From: Ryuthela nishihirai
Lineage: Eukaryota; Arthropoda; Arachnida; Araneae; Heptathelidae
Assembly: GCA_038380435.1 (NCBI GenBank)
Contig: JAWZYU010000020.1
Coordinates: 38,658,307 to 38,722,306 of the forward strand
DNA length: 64,000 bases
Direction: 5' to 3'
In this document: piece after piece, positions 1 through 10,995 of the stretch
Layout of the letters: each line of letters starts with the position of its first letter
Numbering within the stretch: the first letter of the stretch is position 1
Position numbers and translations under genes: made by a program
The notes under the pieces: generated by a model
Seen by the model: the letters and a program-made list of their open reading frames with translations, nothing else
Told to the model about the DNA's origin: nothing
Databases searched by the model: none

Positions 1-230
1 AAATGATATTGATACGCCATATTTAAATATTTATTAATATGATGTCATTCCTTAAGTAGAGTCAGAAAAATTTAATAATCGGAATGGAGGAGAAAATGTA
101 ATAAACATATTTTGCAAAATTATTTTTTTCAAATACCAATAGAAAGGATGGGAGAAAAACATGCATTACACTGTTTTGGGTGAAGCCTATGAAGGATAGC
201 CATACCCTATGCACTCATTGAATTCCCAAA
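1..230. other. AT-rich sequence, nothing recognised
   Basis: Short AT-rich stretch before the first SINE. I see no ORF, RNA gene or repeat here that I can support. Confidence 0.5.
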
Positions 231-242
231 TATTCAATCAGA

Positions 243-622
243 GTTGGGTTGGGTTGTTTTACCTCTGAGCGGCACTTTTTTGCACACAATGGGCTAAAGG
301 CCAGGTCACATGAACCCCGAGGGCTCAGAGAAGGTTGCGGGAGGGGACCCACTGGAACAGCTGTTGGGAGACAGATGGTAGCCTCCCGTCAAGGCCATCC
401 AGCACGTTAAAGAACACGCTTTCGTGTTCTCCCGCACACGGGGCCACGGCTTAACGTCCCATCCGACGGACGGCGGCCTTTCCAAGCCCATCGGTGTCCC
501 CTACTGACCGTGGGCAGGGCGGGGAAATTTGCGGAGATAAATCTCAACGCTGACCCAGCTTGGACTCGAACCTGGGACTACAGATTACGAGTCTGGCGCG
601 CTACCGACTGAGCCACCCCGCC
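243..622 (-). mobile_element. SINE-A, full-length copy
   Basis: tRNA-derived SINE, read on the minus strand: tRNA-like head (A box GGCTCAGTCGG, B box GGTTCGAGTCC), a TTGAGATTTATCTCCGC linker, a conserved centre with GGATGGGACGTTAAGCC and GTTAAAGAACACG, then a GTAAAACAACCCAAC tail. The TSD TATTCAATCAGA lies at 231-242 and 623-634, so both ends are defined. It would be transcribed by RNA polymerase III and moved in trans by a LINE. The ORFs of about 60-90 residues in such copies are repeat frames, not genes. Confidence 0.92.
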
Positions 623-634
623 TATTCAATCAGA

Positions 635-1337
635 AATTGTCCTACTTCTCATTCTTCCAGCATTGTTTCTCTATTTTACAAACGTGCAAATAAATAAGTA
701 AATTGCAAAATGAAAATATTAATCAGGTCCTAAGCACATATTGTGAACGTGGTACGATTTATCAAACACAAAATCCAATTCAGAAAGTGTTTATTGGTAA
801 TATTTGGAGGAGTAACACTCTACAAGTCAAATATTTCTTATATTATTAGGTATTTATAATAAAGTTTTGCGCGAAAAGTATGCTGATTCTATATAAGTGA
901 AAACTATATTTAGTCCTCACACACTTATACAAGCAAAAAAATCAATGAACTGGTGATACCAGACCAGAAAGCTCTTTTATACGAAAATTCTTTGGAGAAT
1001 GTTCTAATGGAATTGGAAAAATTGCTGGTGAAACAACTGAAAAAATTTAGGCAAAAAATTAGTTCTTCTTTATCTTAGCTACCGCAATCATATACTCCTA
1101 TGAATAAAACAGATGTTTGAAAACACGAAAAGGAAAGTTGATAATATTTTCAGAAAATACTTTTTTTTAACATTTGAACATGAATGGTTTTAATGGACCC
1201 GTCTTAGCCAAGTTACACTCAGTGTTACTTAAACCTTTCTCAGCTTTTAAAGTTGCTATCCTCCAGGTGAGAGATTGCTGTCAGTTAATCAGGCCACCCT
1301 TCTACCATAACTTTTACCATCTAGTTCTTAACTTTTC
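635..1337. other. AT-rich sequence, nothing recognised
   Basis: About 700 bp of AT-rich sequence between two SINE-A copies. No coding frame, RNA gene or tandem repeat is apparent. Confidence 0.5.
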
Positions 1338-1349
1338 TTTACCCACTGG

Positions 1350-1737
1350 GGGGGGGGGGGGGGGGGCTCAGTCGGTAGCGCGCCGGGCTCGTAATATGTA
1401 GTTCCCAGGTTCGAGTCCCAGCTGGGTCAGCTTTGAGATTTATCTCCGCAAAATTCCCCGCTCTGCCCACGGTCAATAGGGGACACCGATGGGCTTGGAA
1501 AGGCCGCCGTCCGTCGGATGGGACGTTGAGCCGTGGCCCCGTGTGCGGGAGAGCCATACCCTGTGAACGTTAAAGAACACGCTGGATAGCCTTGACGGGA
1601 AGCTACCATCTGTCTCCCAACAGCTGTTCCAGTGGGTCCCCTCCCCCAACCTTCTCTGAGCCTTCGGGGTACATGTGACCTGGCCATTTAGCCCATGGTG
1701 TGCAAAAAAGTGTCGCTCAGAGGTAAAACAACCCAAC
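1350..1737 (+). mobile_element. SINE-A copy with poly-G at its 5' end
   Basis: SINE-A in plus orientation. The first bases of the tRNA head are replaced by a run of about 19 G before GGCTCAGTCGGTAGCGCG. The TSD is TTTACCCACTGG at 1338-1349 and TTTAGCCACTGG at 1738-1749 (one mismatch). The G-run probably grew by slippage in the G-rich SINE start. Confidence 0.9.
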
Positions 1738-1784
1738 TTTAGCCACTGGAGAGTTATTAGTAGACAGATGGAGTCTTCTACACT

Positions 1785-2215
1785 TTCTACATAACTTTGC
1801 CCATCTATTTCTCATCAAGAATTCCATTAGATTGCTCACAAGAGGCTCCATCTGTCTCTTAACAAGAATTCAACTAGATTACTCACAGGAGGTTCCCACC
1901 TGTCACTTAACAGAAATTCCACTAGATTGTTCACAAGAAGTTCCCATCTTTATCTTAACAAGAGTTCCACTAGATTACTCATAAGACTCCATTTGTCGTT
2001 TAACAAGAGTTCACTAGATTACTCACAGGCGGTTCCCATTTGTCTCTTAACACATGCTCTACTAGATTACTCACAGGAGATTAACATCTGTTTCTTAACA
2101 GGAATTCCACTAGATTTGCTCACAGGAGGTTCCCATCTGTCTCCTAACACAGGTCCATTAGATTACTCAGAGTAGATTCCCATCTGTCTCTTAACAAGAA
2201 GTTTCACCTGATTAC
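1785..2215. repeat. 48-bp tandem array, about 9 copies
   Basis: Diverged tandem repeat of roughly 45-50 bp. Each unit has a version of TTAACAAGAATTCCACTAG, then ATTACTCACAGGAGG, then TTCCCATCTGTCTC. The ATCTGTCTC-CTAACAG core equals an internal stretch of SINE-A (CCATCTGTCTCCTAACAG), and SINE-A sequence lies on both sides, so the array probably grew from part of a SINE. The 82-residue open frame at 1927-2175 is a product of the repeats. Confidence 0.8.
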
Positions 2216-2590
2216 TTACCTAGCTTTGAGCTCTTGGTGTCCATGTGGCTTGACCATTTAGTTCAGTGGCTCATTGAGATTTATATCAGCAAAACTCCCC
2301 ACCTGCCCTCGGTCAGTAGAGGTCACCGAAGAGTTTGAGAAGGCCACCATCCATCGGATGGGTCGCTAAGCCCCTGGCCCCGTGTGCTGGAGAACCACAC
2401 ATAGGTCATGTTAACGAACCCCCTGAATTGCTTTGAAGGGATTCTACCATCTGTCTTCTAACAGCTGTCCAGCGGGTCCCCTTTTTTGAACCTTATCTGA
2501 GCCCTCGGGGTCCATGTGACATGCACATTTAGCCCATTGTATGCAAAAAGTGCAGCTCAGAGGTAAAAGAGCCCAAGCAACATATCGCTC
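2216..2590 (+). mobile_element. Old SINE-A body, headless
   Basis: Decayed plus-strand SINE-A. Recognisable parts are TTGAGATTTATATCAGCAAAA, the conserved centre with several changes, and the tail AGGTAAAAGAGCCCAA. The tRNA head is missing. At 2216-2270 a second tail-like piece (CCATGTGGCTTGACCATTTAG) joins it directly, so at least two SINE fragments are fused here. Confidence 0.75.
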
Positions 2591-2605
2591 TGGCATATAT
2601 ATGTT

Positions 2606-2948
2606 GGGTTGTTTACCTCTGAGCGGCACTTTTTTGCACCAATGGGCTAAATTACAAGCGCTTCAATGGTTCAGGTAAAGGAACCAGTCGAAGACCCACT
2701 GTAGAGTTATTAGTAGACAGATGGAGCCTCCTATCAAGGCTATCCCAGGATGTTTCTAGCATACACAATGTACGGTTCTGTTACATACGGAGCTTCTGCC
2801 TAATGTCCAACCAAACAGAGATCGGTCTTCCCAAGCCTATCGGAGTCTCCTTTCTCACCTACCGCAGGGTGGGGATTTTGCGGAGATAAATCTCAACATT
2901 GGTACAGTTGGGAACTCGAACCTGGAACTGCAGATTACGAGCTTAATG
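2606..2948 (-). mobile_element. SINE-A, 3' part, split by mariner
   Basis: Minus-strand SINE-A from its tail (GTTGGGTTG at the left) through the centre to the anticodon region of the tRNA head (GATTACGAGC). It stops at the mariner boundary. The rest of the head (CTTCCGACTGAACCATCCCACG) resumes at 4273. The copy is strongly diverged, so it predates the mariner. Confidence 0.8.
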
Positions 2949-4272
2949 TACGGAGGACGTTCAAAAAGTTGTTGACATGAAAAGTTCTGTAGATTTTCAC
3001 TGGTTCCTCTGAAGTTAATGAGCTACGACTTGTTCGAAAGCTTGCCTAAAATGTCAAAGGCTTTGTCATCATTTCTGTCTTTGCTGGTGGCACGTAAAGT
3101 TCGTATGCGAAATCTGTGCGTTGTTGATATGGAGCCTACTAAAATCGGTGAAAGATTTTGCCTTTTCATAAAGATGCTACGTGGGTACGACGCGAAAAAA
3201 ATTCATGCCGATTTATCACAAATATAATATATGGGGATCATGCCTGTTCATACGGCACCGTAATGCAAATTCAAAGAAAGACGGCGGAGTTCCGAAAACC
3301 TCCCTCTTGCAGGAAGACCGGAGGAGGCCGTGAACGAGCGAACCATCGCTGGTGTTCGTGAGATCATTAAGGAAAACTCACATATTATTGTTCAGGTAAT
3401 AAGTTTAGATATCAGTACATCTATTGGCAGTGTTGAAACAATTATTCATGAACGTTTAAAGTTCCAAAAGATCTGTGCCAAATGGGTATCCTACAAACTA
3501 ACAGAACAGCAAAAAGGGCTGGAGTCGACTAGTGTAAGGAGATGCTGGCAGTGTTTGAATCTAGTGGCTCCAAACGGTTAACAGACATTGTCAAAGGCGA
3601 TGAGACGTGGTTTTCTTTACTGCACAACTCCCATAAAGATCGACAGCTATGTTTGGGTTGCGGAAGATGAATCGCGTCCCCAAATCCTCTGACAAGACGA
3701 GGAAGTTCAAGGCTCAAGGAAGAGGATGTTCAATTTTTTTTCAATTTCCAATGAGTGGTAGGCCTTGGACAACTTACCTGAAAAAATGAACATAAATGGC
3801 CAATACTACACCAACATTGTTTGGCCCAAAATGGTTAAAGAGACGAAGAAGCAGCATCTAACAACAGGCATTTCAAGGGTTCTATTTCTTCATGACAATG
3901 CCAGTGCTCGCAAAACCCGGCAGCTTAACCCGGCCCTATCTGGAGCAGGAAAAAAAACCAAACAGCTATCCCATCCTGCATTATTACCCGATCTTGCACC
4001 ATGCAATTTTTGGTTGTTTCAAAAGATTAAAAAGGAACTTGCTGGGAAACCTTTTTAAAGGGGGTAAACTTTGTAAAATATGTTCATTCAGAGTTGCGAA
4101 TTATTCTCCAACAGGAGTACCACCAAGCATTCCAGAATTGGCGTAGACGTCTGAAACTTTGCATAGGTGCTAGAGGGAAGTGGTTTGAAGGAAAGTAAAA
4201 GTTTTCTTGAGGTAAGTGCAATGTTTTTCGTTCTGAAGATACACGTAAAGAGCTTTTTGAACGTTCCTCGTA
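2949..4272 (+). mobile_element. Decayed mariner element with both terminal repeats
   Basis: A full-length mariner of about 1.32 kb. The left terminus TACGGAGGACGTTCAAAAAG (2949-2968) is matched by the inverted right terminus ending at 4272. Both start with the TA expected for mariner target duplication. The transposase inside is broken (see separate entry). The length fits the usual 1.3 kb of the family. It sits within the tRNA head of an older SINE-A. Confidence 0.9.
3018..4058 (+). pseudogene. mariner transposase pseudogene
   Basis: Remains of a DDD-type mariner transposase, split over frames by stops and small indels. Visible landmarks: an N-terminal helix-turn-helix region with RGYDAKKIHADLS (about 3173-3220); GDETWF at about 3597-3614, which carries the first catalytic Asp in the family; HDNAS at about 3892 with the second; and LPDLAPCNFWLFQ at about 3986 with the third. 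About 31 residues separate the last two Asp, against 34 in typical mariners, so bases were lost there. No intact reading frame remains, so it cannot encode active enzyme. Confidence 0.88.
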
Positions 4273-4300
4273 CTTCCGACTGAACCATCCCACGTCCCCA
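4273..4300 (-). mobile_element. SINE-A head fragment, right of mariner
   Basis: CTTCCGACTGAACC matches the SINE-A head end CTACCGACTGAGCC and completes the copy at 2606-2948. It gives the pre-insertion site of the mariner: a TA inside the A-box region. Confidence 0.7.
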
Positions 4301-5410
4301 ATAAAGAGTTAATTCCAGTTGAATATGAATCCTCTTTTTAATATTCGAAACTCTATGTCCTTCAATTAACTTCCAAAATCAGAGTTTCTTTTCGAAATAA
4401 ATTTTTCACTTTTTTTTACAGGCTGATTATCCCCCTTTTTTTCACATTTCTTTTGTTTTCCAATATTCAGAAATAGCTTCTTAATAGACGGGCTTATATC
4501 GATTTCTCGATACAGCATTTCCGCACAAGACGTTCCCGTCTGTTATCATTTCAAACAGTGCCATTTTAGAAAGACGTTCGACTTCTTCGACTGTGTATTG
4601 TTTAAATAGTAAGAATAAAAAACAAGAGGTGAAACACGTTCATATGCGGATAGCACCTTCGCATCTCTCACGCCGGAAGAGAAAAAATATAGGAGAATTG
4701 AGTCTCGGGAATAAGCGATCGATGGGCGTTGTTCGAAAGGTCTTGTTCAATAATAACGCATTTCAACATCGGGTTTTCTTTATTAAGGCGTTGATTGATC
4801 ACTTCGTAACACTGAAGGAAAGCTGGATTTCTTTGCAGTCGAGCGAGCAAAACTGACGACGATTAAACGAAGGAATATCAGAGAGATTATTGAACACAAG
4901 TACCCGTTCTTCGAAAGTTAGTAGCAAATCGGTAATGTTTGCAAATGGAATTCGAGAGCAGACAATTTGCAGCTGTTCTTGCGTCTCGGAATATTCCTGT
5001 ACCTGTTAACGAGTAACAACAGCAATTGGAAATTTATTCACTATTGGAGAATTTTCGCTGCTTTTAAAAGGGCAGACCCAGAATGATTTCTTGTTGGGAA
5101 TTCATTGAATCTCCACATAACTGGAAGTAAAAGAGATTTGAGTGGGATGAAAGCTTGGATTTTTAACAACAGAAATGTGTTATAAGAATTTATATTTCAG
5201 AAATCAAAGCTTAAGTAATATTTCAAAACATCGAATGGAATATATGTGTACTTTAGAAGTTTCTGCAAATAATTCCTTCAACAATCGTTAGTTTTGTCTA
5301 AGACTAAAAATATAACTGTTTAAAATTCTAAAGAACATAAGTTCAACATGGCTGCCATTTGGTTATGATATATGAATTCATCGCCCTAGGGGACTACCGC
5401 CTAGGGATTC
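4301..5410. other. Unassigned AT-rich sequence
   Basis: About 1.1 kb with only short frames (for example 4593-4856, 87 residues, no recognised motif). The end, about 5160-5340, resembles stretches near 6240-6660, 56810-57330 and 58900-59110 and may be an unclassified dispersed repeat. Confidence 0.4.
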
Positions 5411-5415
5411 CGCGG

Positions 5416-5677
5416 TAGGGGACACCGATGGGCTTGGAAAGGCCGCCGTCCGTCGGATGGGACGTTAAGCCGTGGCCCCATGTGCGGGAGAGCCATACAC
5501 TGTGCACATTAAAGAACACGCTGGATGGCCTTGACGGGAGGCTACCATCTGTCTCCCAACAGCTGTTCCAGTGGGTCCCCTCCCCCAACCTTCTCTGAGC
5601 CTTCGAGGTCCATGTGACCTGGTCATTTAGCCCACGGTGTGCCAAAAAGTGCCGCTCAGAGGTGAAACAACCCAACT
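5416..5677 (+). mobile_element. SINE-A, 5'-truncated
   Basis: Plus-strand SINE-A that starts abruptly at TAGGGGACACCGATGGG and runs to CAACCCAAC. The tRNA head and linker are missing. No clear TSD is seen. The same start point recurs in the copy at 53562-53823. Confidence 0.88.
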
Positions 5678-5796
5678 CTGAATATATGTCTATCCTGAAT
5701 AGTCGTCACCACCGCAGGTCGTAATTCTAATAAGGTCTCGTTTTTCACTCTCTGTCCAAGCATTTTAGGTCTATCCCTTTTTCTCAGGCCTTCAGG

Positions 5797-6178
5797 TTGG
5801 GTTGTTTTACCTCTGAGCGGAACTTTTTTGCACACCATGGGCTAAATGGCCAGGCCACAAGGACCCCGAAGGCTCAGAGAAGGTTGGGGGAGGGGACCCA
5901 CTGGAACAGCTGTTGGGAGACAGATGGTAGCCTCCCGTCAAGGCCATCCAGCGTGTTCTTTAACGTGCACAGGGTATGGGTCTTCCGCACACGGGGCCAC
6001 GGCTTAACGTCCCATCCGACGGACGGCGGCCTTTCCAAGCCCATCGGTGTCCCCTACTGACCGTGGGCAGGGCGGGGAATTTTGCGGAGATAAATCTCAA
6101 CGCTGACCCAGCTGGGACTCGAACCTGGGAACTACAGATTACTAGCCTGGCGCGCTACCGACTGAGCCGCCACCGCCC
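5797..6178 (-). mobile_element. SINE-A, full-length, 14-bp TSD
   Basis: Minus-strand copy from GGTTGGGTTG tail to the G-rich head end. The TSD CTCAGGCCTTCAGG lies at 5783-5796 and 6179-6192, an exact 14-bp match. Close to the consensus, so probably one of the younger insertions. Confidence 0.94.
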
Positions 6179-6192
6179 CTCAGGCCTTCAGG

Positions 6193-6686
6193 TAGACTGT
6201 TCATAACTCTATTGAGTAATAATAATGCCAAAAATATAAAATAATGTGAAAATGTGACAAGGCAATGAACTAATCTATTTTAATCTCAATTTTCAACAAT
6301 ATTCTGTCAGTATTGAAAGAGTTATGGAAGCTGGAATATTTGAGAATAAAATATCTTGTTTAATGAAAAACGTAATTGTTTAATATTGAAATAAATCATT
6401 GTTCATATTTCTAAAATGCACATTTATTTTATTAAATGTTTTGGAACAATACTTTGTTAAGTTTTAATAATTTATAAGGTAAATCTTACGATGCGTTACT
6501 TTTGTGAAACATTCTAGTTACATAATTCTTTAAAAGCTGAACAAATATTATTGAAAATCGAGATTTAATGACATTTGATTGTAAACTTTAGTCTCATTTC
6601 TTCAGTCTCATTTTTGCATTAAATGCATATTTTAGAAGTTATAAAATTTCGTAATTAGATTTTCATAACATGGAAATTCTCATTTT
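6193..6686. other. AT-rich, possible unclassified dispersed repeat
   Basis: No gene. Parts such as CAACAATATTCTGTCAG near 6295 and the text around a TTTTAGAAGTTATA motif have close relatives at about 53930-54000, 56890-56950 and 57300, which suggests a dispersed repeat I cannot classify. Confidence 0.35.
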
Positions 6687-6687
6687 T

Positions 6688-7384
6688 GGGGAGGGGAGTG
6701 GCTGCATTGGTAGCTCGCCAGGCTAGCAATTGACAGTTTCCAAGTTCAAATCCTACTTGGGCCAGTGTTGAGATTTATCTCCGCAAAATTCTCCGCCCTG
6801 CCCACGGTCAGTAGGGGACACCGATGGGCTTGGAAAGGCCGCCGTCCGTCGGATGGGACGTTAAGCAGTGGCCCCGTGTGTGGGAGAGCCATACCCTGTG
6901 CACGCTAAAGAACACGCTGGACGGCCTTGACGGGAGGCTACCATCTGTCTCCCAACAGCAGTTCCAGTGGGTCCCCTTCCCCAACCTTCTCTGAGCCTTC
7001 GGGGTCCTTGTGACCTGGCCATTTAGCCCATGGTGTGTAAAAAAGGGCCGCTCAGAGGTAAAACAACCCAACTACTTGGGCCAGTGTTGAGATTTTCCTT
7101 AGAAAACCCCCGCCCTGCCCTTGGTCAGTAGGGGACCCCGAGGACTTGGAATAGCTGCCGTCCGTCTGATGGGATGTTAACTCGTCATTCAGTGTGTTGG
7201 AGTATCATACATGCGCGTTAAAGAACACTCTATATGGCCTTGTTGGGAGGCTACCATCTCTCTCTTAACAGCTGTCTAGTGGGTCCCCTTCTCCCAACCT
7301 TCTTTAAGCCCTCGGGGTCTTTGTGACTTGGCCATTTAGCACATTGTGTAAAAAAAAAGTGCTGCTCAGAGGTAAAACAACCGA
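6688..7384 (+). mobile_element. Two nested SINE-A copies
   Basis: An old head (6688-6772) is followed by a well-kept SINE-A body ending at about 7070. Then ACTTGGGCCAGTGTTGAG, already present at 6754, is repeated and leads into an older body (7071-7384). The simplest reading is a newer, 5'-truncated SINE-A inserted in an older one, with a target duplication of about 20 bp. Exact borders are ambiguous because both copies share the sequence at the junction. Confidence 0.75.
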
Positions 7385-7404
7385 TTCCAACTGTAATATT
7401 TTGG

Positions 7405-7607
7405 GTAATAAAAAAAAAATAATAAATACCCCCTCAAGCAGCTGCTTTCCACAGAGGTCTGACAGAAGCCTGTCAGTTTGTATGCCAGAGTAGAAGGTCC
7501 GAGAGGATGGCAGGACCTCAGCAGAAAAACGACACTTACAGCCATGCCTTACCCAGGTCCCTTAGATCAATAAGCCAAGCGTACTAACCACTCTGCCACG
7601 GGACGGC
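7405..7607 (-). mobile_element. SINE-B copy
   Basis: Second tRNA-headed SINE family. On the minus strand it starts GCCGTCCCGTGGC (A-box region), has a decayed B box, then GTTTTTCTGCTGAGGTCCTG and GCAGCTGCTTGAGGGGG, and ends in an A/T-rich tail. The TSD TAATATTTTGG is at 7394-7404 and 7608-7618. The family is about 200 bp and shares nothing with SINE-A beyond the general tRNA plan. Confidence 0.88.
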
Positions 7608-7618
7608 TAATATTTTGG

Positions 7619-8586
7619 TAGGGTAGTTTATATAGAAAGTATGAATTAAAAAATAAGAAATCACGAAAAGTTGGCCATCAATGAATATAAATGTCACAGT
7701 TCATCATCGCGCATAAAAAATATTTCCCTAGAAAAGCTGAGAATGGACAGTGGCTTGAAAAAAGAACAGTTTTGTTACAACAAATGGGAATGTAGAACGT
7801 ATCCAACTCTTTGTGAATCCTTTTTTTTTACTTCTAAGCATATCTTCTATTTATTGGTCGCTCATCCTATTCTGATACAATACGAAAGAAGTTTTCTGTG
7901 TTCCCAGAGTTAAAGAAGAAATGTTAGCAGAATGGATGACATGTTGACCATGTGCCAACAATTACTTCCATCACGAGAGCTGTTTTTTTAAGCTGGGGCT
8001 ACAAGAAAGCCAACTCAATAAAGAATCAGTGCACGGAAAAGAGAAAAATGATTAGGATTTGAGAAGACCTAAGATGAGTATGTAAAGAAAAAACCCCAAT
8101 TTGGAAGAAAAAAAAAGTAACTATAAAACGCTATGGAAACTTTTCAATTGCAGTTTTGATATAAAGTTATGAAAAATACATTCTTTTTGGATGGCAAAAA
8201 TAGATACTCACTGGGGAAGAATAATGCTATTACAGACTAAAGCCATCCATCTTGCTTTATGGCTTCTCCTGAACAAGAAGCCACGGATTAATGCTTCTTA
8301 TGACGGACGAAATATTTCCAAATCCATTTCTCCCCAAGATTCTGTCTAGTATTGAGTCGTGTTTTGTTATCATTGAGCTGTCTTTTTTGCACACATGTGG
8401 CCAAATGATCAGGTCACGAAGACCATAAGGTCTCAGATCTGAGTAGGGGACATGTTAAACAACAGGAATATCAGAGGTGATGTCTTGTTGGTCTATATTA
8501 TTAAAGAGTTAACTGAACAGGTTGCTTCAGCTGTTTCAAAGTTTAGCTCTAGTATTGATCTCTATTCAAGGGGCTCCTTTACAAGG
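7619..8586. other. Unassigned AT-rich sequence
   Basis: Nearly 1 kb without a recognisable gene. The short frame at 7671-7913 (80 residues) shows no known motif and has no coding support. A CACACATGTGGCCAAATGATCAGGTCACG-like stretch near 8390-8430 is a scrap of minus-strand SINE-A. Confidence 0.4.
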
Positions 8587-8965
8587 GGAGCGGGGGTGGC
8601 TCAGTCGGTAGCGCGCCAGGCTCGTAATTTGTAGTTCCCAGGTTCGAGTCCCAGCTGGGTCAGTGTTGAGATTTATCTCCGCAAAACTCCCCGTCCTTCC
8701 CACAGTCAGTAGGGGACACCGATGGCTTGGAAAGGCCACCGTCCCTCGGATGGGACGTTAAGCCGTGGTCCAGTGTGTGGGAGAGCCATACCCTGTGGAC
8801 GTTAAAGAACACGCTGGATGGCCTTGACGGGAGGCTACTATCTGTCTCCTAACAGCTGTTCCAGTGGGTCCCCACCCCCAACCTTTTCTGAGACTTCGAG
8901 GTCCATGTGACCTGGCCATTTAGCCCATAGTGTGCAAAAAAGTGCCGCTCAGAGGTAAAACAACT
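8587..8965 (+). mobile_element. SINE-A, full-length copy
   Basis: Complete plus-strand SINE-A with both pol III boxes intact (GGCTCAGTCGGTAGCGCG and GGTTCGAGTCCC). Its tail ends early at AAAACAAC. The flanks CTCCTTTACAAGGG and CTTCTTTGCCAGGG are an imperfect TSD. Confidence 0.9.
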
Positions 8966-8989
8966 TCTTTGCCAGGGATGCCACTATAG

Positions 8990-9690
8990 ATGAGTTCGTG
9001 CTCAATTTATCGAGCCCGATTCCTGAAAAAAAATTCTCTGATGCATCGTAAGATCCATATGCAGAAATGCATGTCGATAATCATTTATTTTATTTTTATA
9101 TTGTTAAATATAATCATTTTAAGACAAAATTAAAGAGTCACTATAATTTAGAACGATAAATATTTGAAATGTTAGTAGATACTGAAAGTTCGTGGGTAAC
9201 ATCATTATAAACGCAAAGAGCCATTCATTCATTGAAGACAGAAAATGCTTAAAAAATGATGAAACGCCTCATGGTGGTTATTTTTAATTACTAAAGACTG
9301 CTTTAGAAGTCGAAATTACAATAAAAAATATAAAACATTTATAATTTTTTTCACAATTACAATTAACTTAAAATATCATATATTTATAACAATAAATCTA
9401 ACAAATATGTATATTTATAATAATAAATATATTTATAAATAGCTGAAATTTGAAGAATTCTGAGTCCGAGACTTAATGCATCTCTAGTTTCAAACCTTCC
9501 CGTTTTTAATCTTTTGTCTCGAGGCCAACACGGACAAAGTTGGGAACGCAAAATGTCCAGAATTTTACATTTTTTTTTAGGTTTTTAATCAGGAAATCTG
9601 AAGTAATATCCTGTTAAAAGGTACCTGTTGAACTACAATTTGCTACACTGATTTCGATAAATTAAGTATAATTCCAGGCCTTAAGGATTC
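8990..9690. other. AT-rich sequence, nothing recognised
   Basis: Very AT-rich stretch with short TATTTATAA-type repeats near 9380-9440. No gene or mobile element is recognised. Confidence 0.5.
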
Positions 9691-9699
9691 CAAGGGCTT

Positions 9700-10200
9700 C
9701 CAACGGCCCTGGCCAGTAGACCATAAGTATATTTTGGGGAAAGGACATCCACTGGACAGCAGATGTTTATTCCATTCAAAGCCCTCCTACATGTTCTTCA
9801 ACGTGAACAGGGAGGCTCTCCTGCGTGAGCCTGTGGCTCTCCTGCACACGGGGCCTGACTTTATGTCCCAGAACAGCAGACAACGCCCCACCCACACGGT
9901 CGGCATTCGGCGGCCTTTCCAAGCTCATAAATGCCCCTTTCTTACCGAGCCCAGGGAGGGGGTTTTGCGGGGTCACCAAACCGTATCATTATGTCCATCA
10001 TTGCACACAGCCACATAAATGCAAAACGAAACAGTTCACAACCCCCCCCCCCCCCATTTGTGATGCCATGAAAGAGAGCTCTTCAGAAGTTCCCAGCTCT
10101 ATTCATATGTTCCCAAGCGGTTAGGTGGAAGAAATTACAACTTTGGAGCAAGACTCAAACCTTAGAGGTGATGATCCTGGCTCTGCACCATTTGACACAT
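9700..10200 (-). mobile_element. Old, strongly diverged SINE-A
   Basis: Minus-strand remnants of SINE-A: CACTGGACAGCAGATG, TGTTCTTCAACGTG, GGCGGCCTTTCCAAGC, and GGGGTTTTGCGG in order. A tRNA-like end with a decayed B box (CAAGACTCAAACCTTAGA) follows near 10140-10200. A run of 13 C lies at 10042-10054 between them. The 94- and 99-residue frames here are not genes. Confidence 0.6.
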
Positions 10201-10252
10201 AGGTAACACTACTCACCGAAGAGGTATCGTTGATTATCATTTAATCATTTTA

Positions 10253-10457
10253 ATAAAAATAAATAAATACCCCCTCAAGCAGCTGCTTGCCACAGAGGTC
10301 TGACAGAAGCCTGTCAGTTTATATGCCAAAAAGATCTGAGAGGATGGCAGGACCTCAGCAGAAAAACAACACATACATCCATGCCTTACCCGGGGCTCGA
10401 ATCCAGGTCCCATAGATCAGTAGCCAAGCGTGCTAACCACTCGGCCACGGGACGGCA
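10253..10457 (-). mobile_element. SINE-B copy
   Basis: Minus-strand SINE-B, complete from the CCGTCCCGTGGCCGAG head (right end) to the A/T-rich tail at the left. It has a good B box (GGATTCGAGCCCC). The TSD AATCATTTTA lies at 10243-10252 and 10458-10467. Confidence 0.9.
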
Positions 10458-10467
10458 AATCATTTTA

Positions 10468-10993
10468 CTTTAATTTATTTTTACTATTCGCTGATATTGC
10501 ATTATGCACAAATGCTTGAAAGAACTTTTTTCGTCAATCGCATTAAAAGTTAATTGAAGTGACATAACCCTGTGATATCCGAATTTTTTGTTTCTAGAAG
10601 AAAAGATTTATGACCAAAGGGACAAGAATATACAATTTTTTTAACGTCATTTCACTGAAATTCGGCATTCACCTTAAAATGCAAAAACCTTCTCAAAAGG
10701 TGCATAATTCTGAAATCTCAGCTAGCTCTAAAAAGGAAACATAAAAGAATTATAGTTTATATGCACTTTGACATGATAAGTGCATTACGCCTCTGAAATA
10801 TAGGAAACCGTTCTTCTAGTTTCCTTGAAATGTAGCAAAAACAGTTTTTGTTCCGTTTTAGGAACAGTTATCTTCAATATTATTGCATGTAGTTTTTATT
10901 ATATCCATAGATGGCACCAAATTCCAATCCACTGCTGTATACTAAACACTGATCTACACTTTGCAAGTATTGTGAGATCACCGGCACCTCTTT
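10468..10993. other. AT-rich sequence, nothing recognised
   Basis: About 500 bp without a recognisable gene, RNA or repeat. Confidence 0.5.
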
Positions 10994-10995
10994 AT

